Positions 1 to 8,651 of a stretch of DNA of 64,000 bases are shown one piece after another. The translations under genes and the position numbers were made by a program. Source of the stretch: JARRNE01 sp963824085 (GTDB lineage: Bacteria; Pseudomonadota; Gammaproteobacteria; Chromatiales; Chromatiaceae). The stretch is from positions 124,001 to 188,000 of the forward strand of contig CAWGNT010000014.1 in the NCBI GenBank assembly GCA_963824085.1. Direction: 5' to 3'. The notes below the pieces were generated by a model. The model was not told the DNA's origin. It saw nothing but the letters and a program-made list of their open reading frames with translations, and did not search any database. Numbering within the stretch: position 1 is the stretch's first letter; each line of letters begins with the position of its first letter.

Positions 1-743
1 TCATTAAGGCGATTCCTCAGCCATTCCAGACCGTCGCTAATCGTGCGAATGTCCTGCGGACCCTTTACACGGATAGGTCGCACGAAGTCACCCGCCCCCA
101 GTCGCCGGATCGCCTTTCCGATTTCCGTCAGAGGGCGGGTGATTAGGATACTGAAGGTGACCCCGACGAGGAGCGCGAGGGGAATAAGGGCGACGGCCTG
201 TATCAACAGAAGGCGCTGTACTGCATAGGTCCTCTGCTCAATCTTCTCAACCTGCTTCGCGACTGTCTGACTGATCTCAAAAGGCAGTGGACGCGCCAGC
301 TCGGCAAAGGGCGGCAGGTCGTGCGGATTTCCCGGCTCGGCATCCTGCTGTGGCGGATCTTTGAGCAGCTCCGCGTAGATCGCACGCTCGCGCTGGACTA
401 ATTCGTGCAATCTCTCGACGGTTCCGCTCGTTAGGTCAAGCGTCAGCAACGAGCTCACCGTCTCCAAGAACTTGGCGCGCTGCTCCTTGTATCGCTGGAG
501 GACGGTCGCGTCCCTGAGCACCAGGAACTGCGCCGCACTGCGCTCGAGGGACAAGACATGCGACAAGAGGATGCGGCTGGACTGTACAGCCTGATCCGTG
601 GTGACGATGCTCGTCCGTATGCGCTCAGACAACGCGTCAACGCGGAACATCGTGTGCAGCAGAGCAGCGATCAGGGGCACGACCGCCAAAGAAAAACCGA
701 TAAGGGTCAGCTGCAGAATCGATGTCGGCGGGTTGAGCTTCAT
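1..743 (-). CDS. Sensor histidine kinase, GlrK/QseE-like, N-terminal part (cut by window edge)
   Basis: This is an inner-membrane two-component sensor; only about 247 N-terminal residues lie in the window and the kinase core is off the left edge. Reading from ATG at 743 there is a first membrane helix (about residues 10-31), a helical periplasmic domain, a second helix (about 178-201) and a HAMP domain (about 198-247) ending in GPQDIRTISDGLEWLRNRL. That HAMP ending, in which GP-D leads into a LEWLR run, is typical of the GlrK/QseE family, which phosphorylates a sigma-54-type response regulator and responds to envelope conditions. No strong ribosome binding site precedes the ATG and the frame stays open upstream, so the start is tentative. 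Family call is by recognition; the H-box is not visible. Confidence 0.8.
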   Translation of the reverse strand, partial: MKLNPPTSILQLTLIGFSLAVVPLIAALLHTMFRVDALSERIRTSIVTTDQAVQSSRILLSHVLSLERSAAQFLVLRDATVLQRYKEQRAKFLETVSSLLTLDLTSGTVERLHELVQRERAIYAELLKDPPQQDAEPGNPHDLPPFAELARPLPFEISQTVAKQVEKIEQRTYAVQRLLLIQAVALIPLALLVGVTFSILITRPLTEIGKAIRRLGAGDFVRPIRVKGPQDIRTISDGLEWLRNRLN

Positions 744-1538
744 TGGGACCGTCGGGCGTTGGGTCGTTGGCGAAATTGGCCGGAGCGCTAGTCGTGAGGA
801 AATTTGTGTTCGGATGGGCATCGCCCGGAGCCAATCGAAACGACCGCTGAAAACGTGAGGTCGCGCCCTCAATCCCCGTCCCGCTGCCTTTCATGGCCCC
901 CCGCCCGGAACGAACGAAATTTTGCTCCGACATCCCGGCTGTTTGGGTCAGGTGCGCAGCATTCTCCCTTAGCTAAATCTTAGCCGATATCATGACGGAC
1001 TCGTCCCGCTGGGCAACCGAGTGGACAGGCGGACGGCACGTCAGGCAGCCGCCTGTGAGCGTCTAGGTTCCCGTCGCGAGCACGCACTCGGTGTCCGTGC
1101 CCGACAGCGAATTCTCGAGCGCAGTGGCGCGTCCATTCCTTACAGCGAGCTCGCAACAGACAGATCAGCAGGAGCCTGCGCAACGTCAGCTCCGAGATTC
1201 TCGACCACGCTCGAGCTCCAGCGCCGACCGCGAATCGCTTGAACGCAACAGGGAACGGGTCCGTCGATCCCCCGACGTGATTGCTCCAGGCAAGGCTATC
1301 GCTACCAATCGCCGCCAGCGGCGTGTGACGCAAGAAGTGCGCACTTGACTAGCGCTCACTATAATTGGGGGCAACTGGCAGCGTCGTCTCGTCGCGCCCG
1401 CCGCTTGATCGCGGGAGTCCCCGCGGGAAACCGAATTGTACGAGCTTCCGGGATCTGCTCGAGTGTTGAGCGCAGCGAGATCGCAAAGAGCATTTCGGAG
1501 ACGCTGCACTATCATTGCCTTTCACAAGGAATTGATCA
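744..1538. other. Gene-poor region between the sensor kinase and the alpha-crystallin-like gene
   Basis: About 795 bases without a convincing gene. Short open frames on both strands have arginine/serine-rich, low-complexity translations expected of chance frames in GC-rich DNA. A TATAAT at 1360-1365 could be a -10 box for the plus-strand gene at 1539, but no well-spaced -35 box is seen, so this is weak. Confidence 0.5.
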
Positions 1539-2117
1539 ATGCCGAAATCTGCGACGATCATGAGGCTGCTTGCCGTGAGCCTCTGGCTAACGGCTCCTGG
1601 ACTTGCCGACGCCTGGACACCGTACGGCCCCGGGACCTATGGGCCTAGCCCGGAGACCGCGGCACCCGGGACATCCGGTACTCAGTCAGGCACAACGCCC
1701 GAGACATCACCGTATCCACCCTACCCTTCCTATCCACCGTTCGGGCCCCCACCGGGTATGCCCCGCGGCTTTCCGGGGATGCACGGACCTGGTATGGAAC
1801 CACCAAGGGGCTTCCAGATCTCGCGTGAGGCGACTCCCGACGCCTACACACTCACCATCCATCTTCACGGGGTCAAACCAGACCAAGTGCAGATCCAGAC
1901 CCGCGGGCAATGGATGCGCATCAGCGAGATCGGTTCTCAACAGCAGGTTCAGGAAGATACATTCGATCAAGGGCGCGGGTACATGCACAGCTACAGTTAT
2001 TCCACAGGCACCGCCAGCCGCCAGTTCTCGGTGCCGCGGGACGGCGACCTGAGCACCATGAAGCGCGAGGACGGCAAGGACACGATTCGCATCACCATTC
2101 CGCGCAAGAAATACTAG
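1539..2117 (+). CDS. Secreted alpha-crystallin (Hsp20)-like domain protein
   Basis: 192 residues. An N-terminal signal peptide (hydrophobic core about residues 8-20, ending ADA) is followed by a proline/glycine-rich spacer (about residues 26-85 with PYPPYP, FGPPPGMP) and then an alpha-crystallin-like beta-sandwich (about residues 95-190). In that domain DAYTLTIHLHGVKPDQVQIQ and a closing TIRITIPRK resemble the conserved strands of small heat-shock proteins. Ordinary Hsp20 proteins are cytoplasmic holdases, so an exported one would act in the periplasm or outside. AAGGA at 1526-1530 supports ATG 1539; an in-frame ATG at 1560 would still keep the signal peptide. Chaperone function is inferred. 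Confidence 0.72.
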   Translation: MPKSATIMRLLAVSLWLTAPGLADAWTPYGPGTYGPSPETAAPGTSGTQSGTTPETSPYPPYPSYPPFGPPPGMPRGFPGMHGPGMEPPRGFQISREATPDAYTLTIHLHGVKPDQVQIQTRGQWMRISEIGSQQQVQEDTFDQGRGYMHSYSYSTGTASRQFSVPRDGDLSTMKREDGKDTIRITIPRKKY

Positions 2118-2133
2118 GGCGATTTGACTCACA

Positions 2134-2562
2134 ATGGCTGAAGATTTCGCCACACCCCAGGACGCGGAAGACGCCTTCTACGACGCTCTAGACGATGCCG
2201 ATGCGGAGAAAATGCACCGCGTCTGGGACGAGTCTCCCGATATAGCCTGTCTGCTGCCCATGCAGGCGCTGGTCCACGGGCCGGACGTCCACAAGGTATG
2301 GGAACCGCTGGTAAAAGGGGAAATCCGCCTGGATATCCAGGTCCGCCACGTCCGGTGGCTGGAGGTGGACGATGTGGCGATCCATTATGTGGAAGAGTTG
2401 GTGAACGTCCCAGGAAGGGGCAAGCAGCCCCCCATGTACGCCACAAACGTTTTCCGCAAAGGTGACCAGGGGTGGAGGATGATTCTGCACCAGAATTCTC
2501 CTGCTCCGCCGCCCCCTGGCTCGATGGCGCCTGGCAGGGGGGCCGTCCCGGCCAACACCTAA
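2134..2562 (+). CDS. NTF2/SnoaL-like domain protein
   Basis: 142 residues of the DUF4440/SnoaL-like fold. The N-terminal helix carries the usual A-x-x-A-FYDAL-D-D-AD pattern, followed by a W-DE-P segment, an HGP-x-V-W region and a late strand WRMILHQNSP, which is the characteristic ending of this family (a conical cavity fold used as an enzyme or binding domain). The last 18 residues are proline/glycine-rich and probably disordered. It lies 16 bases after the alpha-crystallin-like gene and may be cotranscribed. The substrate is unknown; homologues are usually annotated only by fold. Confidence 0.75.
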   Translation: MAEDFATPQDAEDAFYDALDDADAEKMHRVWDESPDIACLLPMQALVHGPDVHKVWEPLVKGEIRLDIQVRHVRWLEVDDVAIHYVEELVNVPGRGKQPPMYATNVFRKGDQGWRMILHQNSPAPPPPGSMAPGRGAVPANT

Positions 2563-2800
2563 CCCGCCGTCGCGTCGAGTCGGCTGCCAAAGCGAGCCGG
2601 GACCGCCCCGGCACGGGCAGCAGAGATGTACCTATACCCGGGCTCGGTTCAAACCAGCGCCTCCTGGCGACTCCAGTGCAACAGTAACGAAGAAGCTCTG
2701 CCTTATGAGCACTGCCAAGATCGACCGCAGCGGCGCGACCTTTGACGCGTCGGCCACAGAGGCCCACGTTCTCGGCATTCGACCCGACCGCTAGCACGAT

Positions 2801-4084
2801 ATGCGCGTGCACCTCCAGGCCTTAGGTTGCCGCCTCAATGAGGCAGAGCTGGAGAGTTGGGCTCGCCAGTTCCACGAGCGGGGCTTCCGTATTGCTGCGT
2901 CAGGCGAGAGCGCCGACCTGATCGTCGTGAATACCTGCGCGGTCACCAGCGAGGCGGTGCGCAAGTCCCGCAAGCTCCTGCGCCGTACCCAGCGTGAGAA
3001 CCCGCGTGCCAAGCTTGTGGTCAGTGGCTGCTTCGCTTCCATGGAGAGTGAGTCCCTGGCGCGCGACGCGGGCATCGACCTGGTGGTGCAGAATATCGAC
3101 AAGGACCGCTTGGTAGAGATCGCGACGAGGGATCTCGGCATCGACCAGATGCCACTCATCGCCATGGACGCCGACACGAACCCGCTGTTTGCTCGTGGAC
3201 GCCAACGGGCCTTCGTAAAGGTGCAGGACGGCTGCCGCTACCGCTGCACATTCTGCGTCGTCACTCTCGCCCGGGGAGAGGAGCGCAGCCGGCCGCTCGC
3301 CCAGATCGTCGACGACGTCAATCGGCTCGTCTCGGAAGGTGTCCAGGAGGTGGTCCTCACGGGGGTCCACCTGGGCGGCTACGAAAGTGACGCTCAGGCT
3401 GGGCTGGGCGAGCTGATCCGCACTGTTCTCGCCGACAGCGACGTTCCACGGCTGCGGCTGGGTTCCCTGGAGCCTTGGGACCTGCCGCAAGACATCTGGG
3501 AGCTGTTCAGAAATGAACGCTTCATGCCGCACCTTCATCTACCTATGCAAAGCGGCTCGGACAGCGTCCTCCGCCGTATGGCCCGCCGATGCAAGACCGT
3601 GGACTTCGCGCGCCTTGCCGAGGAGGCACGGGGCGATGTGCCGGACCTCAACATCACCACCGACATCATCGTTGGCTTCCCCGGGGAGACCGAGGCCGAG
3701 TGGGAGGAGACGATCGAGTTCGTCGAGTCCGTGGGCTTCGGACGCCTGCATATCTTCGCCTACTCGCCGCGCGCCGGGACACGGGCCGCAACGCTACCGA
3801 ATCAAGTCTCCGCCGAGCTCAAGCGGACCCGTAGCCGCCAGCTGCACGACTTAGGACGACGACTGGAGCGGGGAGTCCTGGAACGTTTCGTCAACCGACG
3901 CGTCCCGGTGCTGGTGGAAGGGCGCTATCGCGCGGAAAGGGACGGCGACTGGTTCGGTTACACGCCTAACTATCTGCCGGTTCGGATCGAAAGGATCCCC
4001 GAAGGGGACCCGGTCAATCGGATCGTCCATGTGCACCTGAACGCTGTTCACGAGGACGGGATGAGCCTGGCTGTGCGTTCCTAA
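2801..4084 (+). CDS. mtaB: tRNA t6A37 methylthiotransferase MtaB
   Basis: 427 residues. MtaB converts N6-threonylcarbamoyladenosine at position 37 of ANN-decoding tRNAs to the 2-methylthio form, using S-adenosylmethionine and two Fe-S clusters. The N-terminal MTTase domain has C10 in LGCRLNE, C46 in NTCAVTS and C77 in SGCFAS. The radical SAM domain has C145, C149 and C152 in DGCRYRCTFC. A TRAM-like tail follows from about residue 360. The LGCRLNEAE start separates MtaB from MiaB and RimO. Length is normal for the family. It stands alone, with no obvious operon partner. Confidence 0.93.
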   Translation: MRVHLQALGCRLNEAELESWARQFHERGFRIAASGESADLIVVNTCAVTSEAVRKSRKLLRRTQRENPRAKLVVSGCFASMESESLARDAGIDLVVQNIDKDRLVEIATRDLGIDQMPLIAMDADTNPLFARGRQRAFVKVQDGCRYRCTFCVVTLARGEERSRPLAQIVDDVNRLVSEGVQEVVLTGVHLGGYESDAQAGLGELIRTVLADSDVPRLRLGSLEPWDLPQDIWELFRNERFMPHLHLPMQSGSDSVLRRMARRCKTVDFARLAEEARGDVPDLNITTDIIVGFPGETEAEWEETIEFVESVGFGRLHIFAYSPRAGTRAATLPNQVSAELKRTRSRQLHDLGRRLERGVLERFVNRRVPVLVEGRYRAERDGDWFGYTPNYLPVRIERIPEGDPVNRIVHVHLNAVHEDGMSLAVRS

Positions 4085-4296
4085 GGCTCGCGCATGTTGG
4101 CCCACTGCTCCCGACATCGAATTTGGCGGATGCACGAACGGCGGGGCGACTGCATTGGTCATCGCGCAAGGCGAGCCGCGATAGCCGACCCCTAGGCATC
4201 GGTAGAACTAGGTCGCCAGGCTAGCAGGCCCGCTTTTCTGGTCATTCGTCCCCTCGCCCCCGCGGAGGTAGGGTGAGAAAGCAAGGCATCAACGTG

Positions 4297-4854
4297 CTAC
4301 AACCCCCGCTCCATAGCCGCCTCCCGCTGCTCGTCCAATCCCGTGTCGATATAGGCCAGGGCAAGACCCATCTCGCGGGTCCAGCTGAGCTCGATATGCC
4401 AGGACTCAGCGGGTTTCCAGTAGTGCACGGCGCGGCCGTCTCCGCGGCGAATCGACCCCAATCTGCGGGCGGGTGAGGTTGCGTAGGGAGGAAACTGGCT
4501 GCGGTCTTCGCCCGGGCCGTACTTTCTGCGCAGTAGGTTGTAAAGATCGTCGTAACGGAGCTGGGTCGCGATCTGGTACTGGCGCACCACCTTGTAGATC
4601 CGGTTGCGGAAGGCGAGGACGTAGATCTTCTTCGGACCTTCGCTGAAGACGACGGCACGCCGCTCGCCATCCGTCTCCTGGAACAGGGGTGGGAGCCCCT
4701 GGTGGTGCATGGCATTGATGTCGCCGCCGAGACAGTAGGCGCCGAAGACCCGTTTGACGCAGGCGTCGTCCGCCGCGGCCCCTACCGATAGTAGGAATGA
4801 CAACACGGCCAGCCACTGAGCCGCCCGACGATATCCTCTACTCCACCTGCTCAT
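4297..4854 (-). CDS. Hypothetical secreted protein
   Basis: About 185 residues when started at ATG 4854, where a basic stretch (SRWSRGYRR) and hydrophobic core (AAQWLAVLSFLLSVG) ending in AAAD form a plausible signal peptide. An in-frame ATG at 4899 would add 15 arginine-rich residues that spoil the signal. The mature part holds two cysteines close to the N terminus (CVKRVFGAYC), a predicted strand KKIYVLAFRNRIYKV and a YDDLYNLLRRKYGPG segment, suggesting a compact extracytoplasmic domain that compares or binds something through its termini. No family is recognised with confidence. It is read in the same direction as the Mut7-C gene upstream. Confidence 0.6.
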   Translation of the reverse strand: MSRWSRGYRRAAQWLAVLSFLLSVGAAADDACVKRVFGAYCLGGDINAMHHQGLPPLFQETDGERRAVVFSEGPKKIYVLAFRNRIYKVVRQYQIATQLRYDDLYNLLRRKYGPGEDRSQFPPYATSPARRLGSIRRGDGRAVHYWKPAESWHIELSWTREMGLALAYIDTGLDEQREAAMERGL

Positions 4855-4903
4855 GGTCCTGCGCGCCCGCATCGCTCGTGACCGCGCAGGATACCCCATC
4901 TGA

Positions 4904-5692
4904 TCATTCGGGCACGACTGCGCCGTGGTTCGGACCGAAGCGATCGGGACCGGCGGTCACCACCTGCTCCACGAGACGGCGCAGGCGATCGTAGTGGCTG
5001 CCCTGCCAGTAAATGCGGCCGCACGCGGTGCAGCGCCAGAAGTCGTCAAACACCGCCAGCACTCGCGGCGGAACCTGCTTGTCCAGTTGCTCCTTGTCGA
5101 CCACTGCAAGCAACCCATTGCAGACGGTGCAGCGCGTGAACGGCTGCAGCAGACGGTAGAGGTCGAGCCGGTCCAGCACGTAGGCGAGCTGCTCACTGGG
5201 GCGAACCGCCGGCACCCAAAGGCCGTGGGTGACAATCCGGCGTTCGAGGAGTGCACGGTCTCGGCTCAACAGGATGCGTCCCTCGTTAGCCGCGATCTCG
5301 GCGAGCGCCTCGTCCCCGGGGTCGTTCTCGAACAGGGTATCGAACCCCAGGAGGCGGAGGTAACGTGCCAAGCGACCAAGGTGGGCATCGGCGATAAAGG
5401 CGACGCGGCGCAGTGGAGAGTCGCGCAGCTGCAGCAGCGGGCTGACGTCGACCGACTCAAAGGTTGGGTACAGGCTGACGCGGTCCCCGTTCTGCACCAG
5501 ATAGTCGAGTGAGCGGGACACGCCGTTAACGAGGACAAGCTCCACCGCATCCGACGGCACGCCAAGCGCCGAGAGCAAAGACGCAACCTCGTGCGGACCG
5601 TCGAACGCGAGCTCGAAGTCACGCTGACGGCGCTCAGGCGGTAGACGGTCGTTGAGCTCCGCGTAAAAGCGCAGGATGGCGCTGCGCTTCAT
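4904..5692 (-). CDS. Mut7-C RNase domain protein with N-terminal ubiquitin-like fold
   Basis: 262 residues. The first 85 residues look like the ubiquitin-like domain often fused to Mut7-C (LVNGVSRSLDYLVQNGDRVS, a ThiS/MoaD-like loop). The rest is a PIN-fold Mut7-C RNase domain with acidic residues in FIADAHLGRLARYLRLLGFD and LLSRDRALL. It ends in a treble-clef-like zinc site, C188-x2-C191 and C221-x2-C224. ATG 5692 overlaps the TGA of the VWA gene by one base (TGATG), so translation is coupled; a TTG one codon earlier is possible. The family is a predicted RNA-processing or tRNA-surveillance nuclease; its substrate is not established. Confidence 0.85.
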   Translation of the reverse strand: MKRSAILRFYAELNDRLPPERRQRDFELAFDGPHEVASLLSALGVPSDAVELVLVNGVSRSLDYLVQNGDRVSLYPTFESVDVSPLLQLRDSPLRRVAFIADAHLGRLARYLRLLGFDTLFENDPGDEALAEIAANEGRILLSRDRALLERRIVTHGLWVPAVRPSEQLAYVLDRLDLYRLLQPFTRCTVCNGLLAVVDKEQLDKQVPPRVLAVFDDFWRCTACGRIYWQGSHYDRLRRLVEQVVTAGPDRFGPNHGAVVPE

Positions 5693-6926
5693 CAAGCGGC
5701 GATGCGTCGGTAGATATCGGAGACGCGGTAGGGCAGCTTGGCCACATTCTCCACCACCGGATAACCCGCTGGCCCAAACATATGGGGGACATACGCCTGT
5801 GCCTCGTCGTCGATGGTGATGCAGAAAGAATGAATACCCTGGCTCCGGGCCTCCAGGACCGCCTGGCGGGTATCCTCGATTCCGTACTCGCCGCGATACC
5901 CATCCTCGTCGTCAGGTCGGCCGTCAGAGAGCGTGATCAGCACCCTCGTCCGCGCCTCTACCTCCAACAGCTTGCGCGTGAGGTGGCGGATGGTCACACC
6001 CATACGAGTGTAGTCCTGTGGCCGGATCCCGCTGATGCGCGCCTGGACACGCTCATCATAGGTCTCACCGAACCCCTTCACCCGGAAAAGCTCGCACCGC
6101 ATGTGGGTGAAGCCGGAAAAGCCGTAGATGGCGTAGCGATCCCCCAGCAGCTCCAATGCCTCGCATAGCAGCACCAAGGACTCGCGTTCGACGTCGTTGA
6201 TCCAGCCCTTGGTGGAGCCGCTCATGTCGACCATGAAGAGCACCGCCAAGTTGCGCTCCAGGCGTTGGCGGCGCTGGAACAACCGCTCGCTCATCTCGAG
6301 CCCGCGCGCGCAGTCGGCGTAAGCCTCCTCCACCAGGGCATCGATGTCCGGGTCTTGGCCATATGGCTCGCGCTTGAGCAGCTTTTCCTCGCCGCGCAGG
6401 GCCTCGAAGGTGCGGTAGAGGTGTTTCCGGAGTCCGCGGTACTTCTCGTGAGTTTGGGCGACAAAGTTGTCCGGTTGGGGATGCACGTCGCGCTCGCGGA
6501 GCTGACACCAACCCTTGCGATAGCCCTTCCGCGTGTGATCCCACTCATCGTAGACATCGGCGTCACTCTCCGCCGCAGGCGCACCGTCGTCTCGCGCCGC
6601 TCCCTGCTTACGGTGATAGACCCCTGCCCCGCCGGCACCAGATATTCCGCCGGGATGTGCCCGAAGTCCTGGACGATGGAGTGCATGAGCTGCAGCGCCC
6701 CGAGCGACGGCTGCACCGGCTGGTCGCCCAGCACGAGCTGGAATGCGATGCCGCCCGCCCAGTCGTCGTCCGCGTGACAACGGACGTTGAAGCTCGGTCG
6801 TTCTTCCGGTACGGCCAGGTTGCCACCGAGCTCATCGAAGGGCAGGGTGTGCTTGCGAGGGCGGCCAAGGTATTCCTCTTGGCGGCCGAAGATGGAATCC
6901 GGAGTGGAGTCGTTAGGTGCGGTCAT
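5692..6926 (-). pseudogene. NorD/CbbO-like VWA domain protein, interrupted by a -1 frameshift
   Basis: Two overlapping reading frames make one protein of about 411 residues if a single base is restored. The first runs from ATG 6926 (MTAPNDSTPDSIFGRQEEY) to VPAG near 6620. The second continues from AGVYHRKQGAARD to a complete VWA domain with the MIDAS motif FMVDMSGSTKG and the NorD-like YDEWD and YRKGWCQLRERD segments. The junction is the G-rich run near 6618-6628 (two GGGG tracts split by CA); one extra G joins the frames exactly. NorD/CbbO-type VWA proteins work with MoxR-type ATPases to activate metalloenzymes. No such ATPase is adjacent; cbbQ is 35 kb away. It could be a decayed gene, a sequencing error or programmed frameshifting. 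Confidence 0.78.
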
Positions 6927-7151
6927 TCCCAGTATCGAAGTGGAGCGGATGGCTGGCGGCGCACGAGATGTAGCGAGGACCTTCAGGCACCCCTTTCACC
7001 CCCCGACCCTTGCCGGTGGCGATAGAGCCTGTCCGTCGCCCCTTCGGACGGCGGGGAGACGCTAATCGTTTCGGCCATACCTATGGGCACGCCACGCTTT
7101 GCCCATTCTACCGACCTCGACCCTTGGTCCTCGCAACTCGCCACTTCCTCC

Positions 7152-7967
7152 TCACAAGTCGAACGTCGCCCACACGGGACAGTGGTCGGATGGTCGCTCC
7201 ATAGCTCGGATCTCGTAGTCGATGTCGGCGTCGAGCAGGCGCTCGCGCAGGGACGCGGTGACCAACAGCAGATCGATGCGCAGCCCCCGCTTGGGCTCCC
7301 GCTCGAAGCCGCGGCTGCGGTAGTCGAACCAGCTGAAGCGGTCGGCAACCTCCTGGTGAACGAGCCGGTAAGCGTCCTCCAGACCCCAAGCAGTGATGGC
7401 TCGAAGCCATTCACGTTCCTCCGGTAGGAAGCTGCACTTTCCCGCACGCAGCCAGCGCCGCGCATTGTCCTCCCCGATACCAATGTCGAGATCAAGCGGC
7501 GCGACATTCATGTCCCCCAACAAGACCACCTGCTGGTCCGGCGAGAAGCGCTCCGTCAGATACGCCAGGACGTCGCGATAGAAGCGTTCCTTGCTCGGAA
7601 ACTTGACCGGATGTCCCCGGCTCTCTCCCTGCGGGAAGTAGCCATTAATCACCGTGACAGGGTCGCCGCCGGTCGCGAAGGTCGCCGTGATCACACGCCG
7701 CTGGGCATCTGCCTCGTCCGTCGGCAGCCCCTTGACAACCGCGATCGGCGGCTCCTTGCTGAGAAGGGCGACGCCATAGTGGGATTTCTGGCCGAAGTAG
7801 TTGGGCAGGTAGTCGAGTGCCTCGATCATTTCCCGCGGAAACGCCTCGTCGTCAACCTTGGACTCCTGGATGCCGACGATGTCCGGCTGGTGGCGCTGCT
7901 TCAATGCCTCCAGCTGATGGGGGCGGCTGCGGATGCCGTTTATGTTGAACGAGACGATCTTGAGCAC
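7152..7967 (-). CDS. xthA: Exodeoxyribonuclease III
   Basis: 271 residues. This is an AP endonuclease and 3'-5' exonuclease of base excision repair, cutting 5' to abasic sites in the cytoplasm. The EEP fold is clear from VSFNINGIRSR, the metal-binding E35 in GIQESK, GDMNVAP and the catalytic PSDHCPV at the C terminus; SFLPEEREWL is typical of the XthA branch. The start is GTG 7967, one base after the stop of the small upstream gene, with a GAGG ahead of it; the long open frame upstream belongs to the other gene's shadow. The tight spacing suggests translational coupling with the 99-residue protein. Confidence 0.92.
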   Translation of the reverse strand: MLKIVSFNINGIRSRPHQLEALKQRHQPDIVGIQESKVDDEAFPREMIEALDYLPNYFGQKSHYGVALLSKEPPIAVVKGLPTDEADAQRRVITATFATGGDPVTVINGYFPQGESRGHPVKFPSKERFYRDVLAYLTERFSPDQQVVLLGDMNVAPLDLDIGIGEDNARRWLRAGKCSFLPEEREWLRAITAWGLEDAYRLVHQEVADRFSWFDYRSRGFEREPKRGLRIDLLLVTASLRERLLDADIDYEIRAMERPSDHCPVWATFDL

Positions 7968-7968
7968 C

Positions 7969-8268
7969 TCAGCTACCCTCCAGTACCTCGTGAGTCTCCT
8001 GCCGGCCCTTCTCCCAGCCATGACGGTAGGCCTTCCCCCAGGGAAGCAGCTCGTGCCCCGCTGCCACTTCGCCCTCGTCCGGGTCGACCACTGCCACGAC
8101 ATGCTCCTTGTACCCAAGCTCGCTCAGGGCGTCGATCATGCCGTTGGCATAGCCCCGGTTGTACCAGAGCTGCGCGTCGCCCGTCTGCTCCAGGAACTCT
8201 TGCGACTCTTCATAGAGGTCGCATATCAGCTCGAGCAGCTGAGGAAGGACGGCCGAAACAGGGTTCAT
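7969..8268 (-). CDS. Conserved small protein of unknown function, coupled to xthA
   Basis: 99 residues, acidic and soluble, with no signal or membrane segment. Visible features are an N-terminal helix (LPQLLELICDLYEESQEFLE), a central aromatic stretch LWYNRGYANGMIDALSELGY and a closing WGKAYRHGWEKGRQETHEVL. The repeated G-Y-x-x-G-x-x-x-G spacing in the last two resembles a small helical module. The stop lies one base before the xthA GTG, so both are probably read from one message. I cannot assign a function. Confidence 0.65.
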   Translation of the reverse strand: MNPVSAVLPQLLELICDLYEESQEFLEQTGDAQLWYNRGYANGMIDALSELGYKEHVVAVVDPDEGEVAAGHELLPWGKAYRHGWEKGRQETHEVLEGS

Positions 8269-8651
8269 GATCGGTGACGAGAACGACGGGAGTCCGGTTC
8301 GGAATCGGCTCAGATCGAATCCAGACTAGCATGTGGCACTGGGGTATCCAAGACGCCGACCCGCCAGTCAGGGAGGGCCGAGCCTGCGTACTGGCTCGAG
8401 ACATCGACACGCGGCTCTGGTGCAACGGTGCCAACATCCCGGCAGCTATGCGATTCTCATCTCGGGTGTCGGTTTTCCAAGGTTGGGCTAGGGGCGTCGG
8501 GGAGCGCCATGAATACCTCCATGTAACCTGACGGCAGCCTCACTGCTGCCGACACCACGTCGCCCGCAACCCGATCCCTCAGGCCAGAGCCGAAAAGTTC
8601 CAGCCGACCGATACGGCATTGGTACCGGCTCTTCGGTTCCGCTCTACTAGA
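8269..8651. other. Intergenic stretch holding a dispersed-repeat copy
   Basis: There is no convincing gene here. The right half (about 8435-8645), next to the 3' end of phoU, resembles the sequence at 37468-37626 next to the 3' end of cbbR, as described in the repeat entry. Confidence 0.6.
8435..8645. repeat. Dispersed intergenic repeat, copy A
   Basis: Two blocks match copy B at 37468-37626. The first block runs from CCCGGCAGCT through GCGATTCTC to GGGGCGTCGGGG; the second runs from CCCTCAGGCC through GGTACCGGC to CTCTACTA. Copy A has roughly 50 extra bases between the blocks, including the inverted pair GGCAGC...GCTGCC. Similarity is by eye, diverged but collinear over about 75 and 70 bases. 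Confidence 0.6.

Noticed and set aside
980..1333. 117-codon minus-strand frame
   Set aside because: No ribosome binding site, arginine-rich low-complexity translation, and no family recognised.
6600..6640. Programmed -1 frameshift in the VWA gene
   Set aside because: No classical X-XXY-YYZ slippery heptamer with a following pseudoknot is evident; an indel in the G-run is a simpler explanation, though not excluded.
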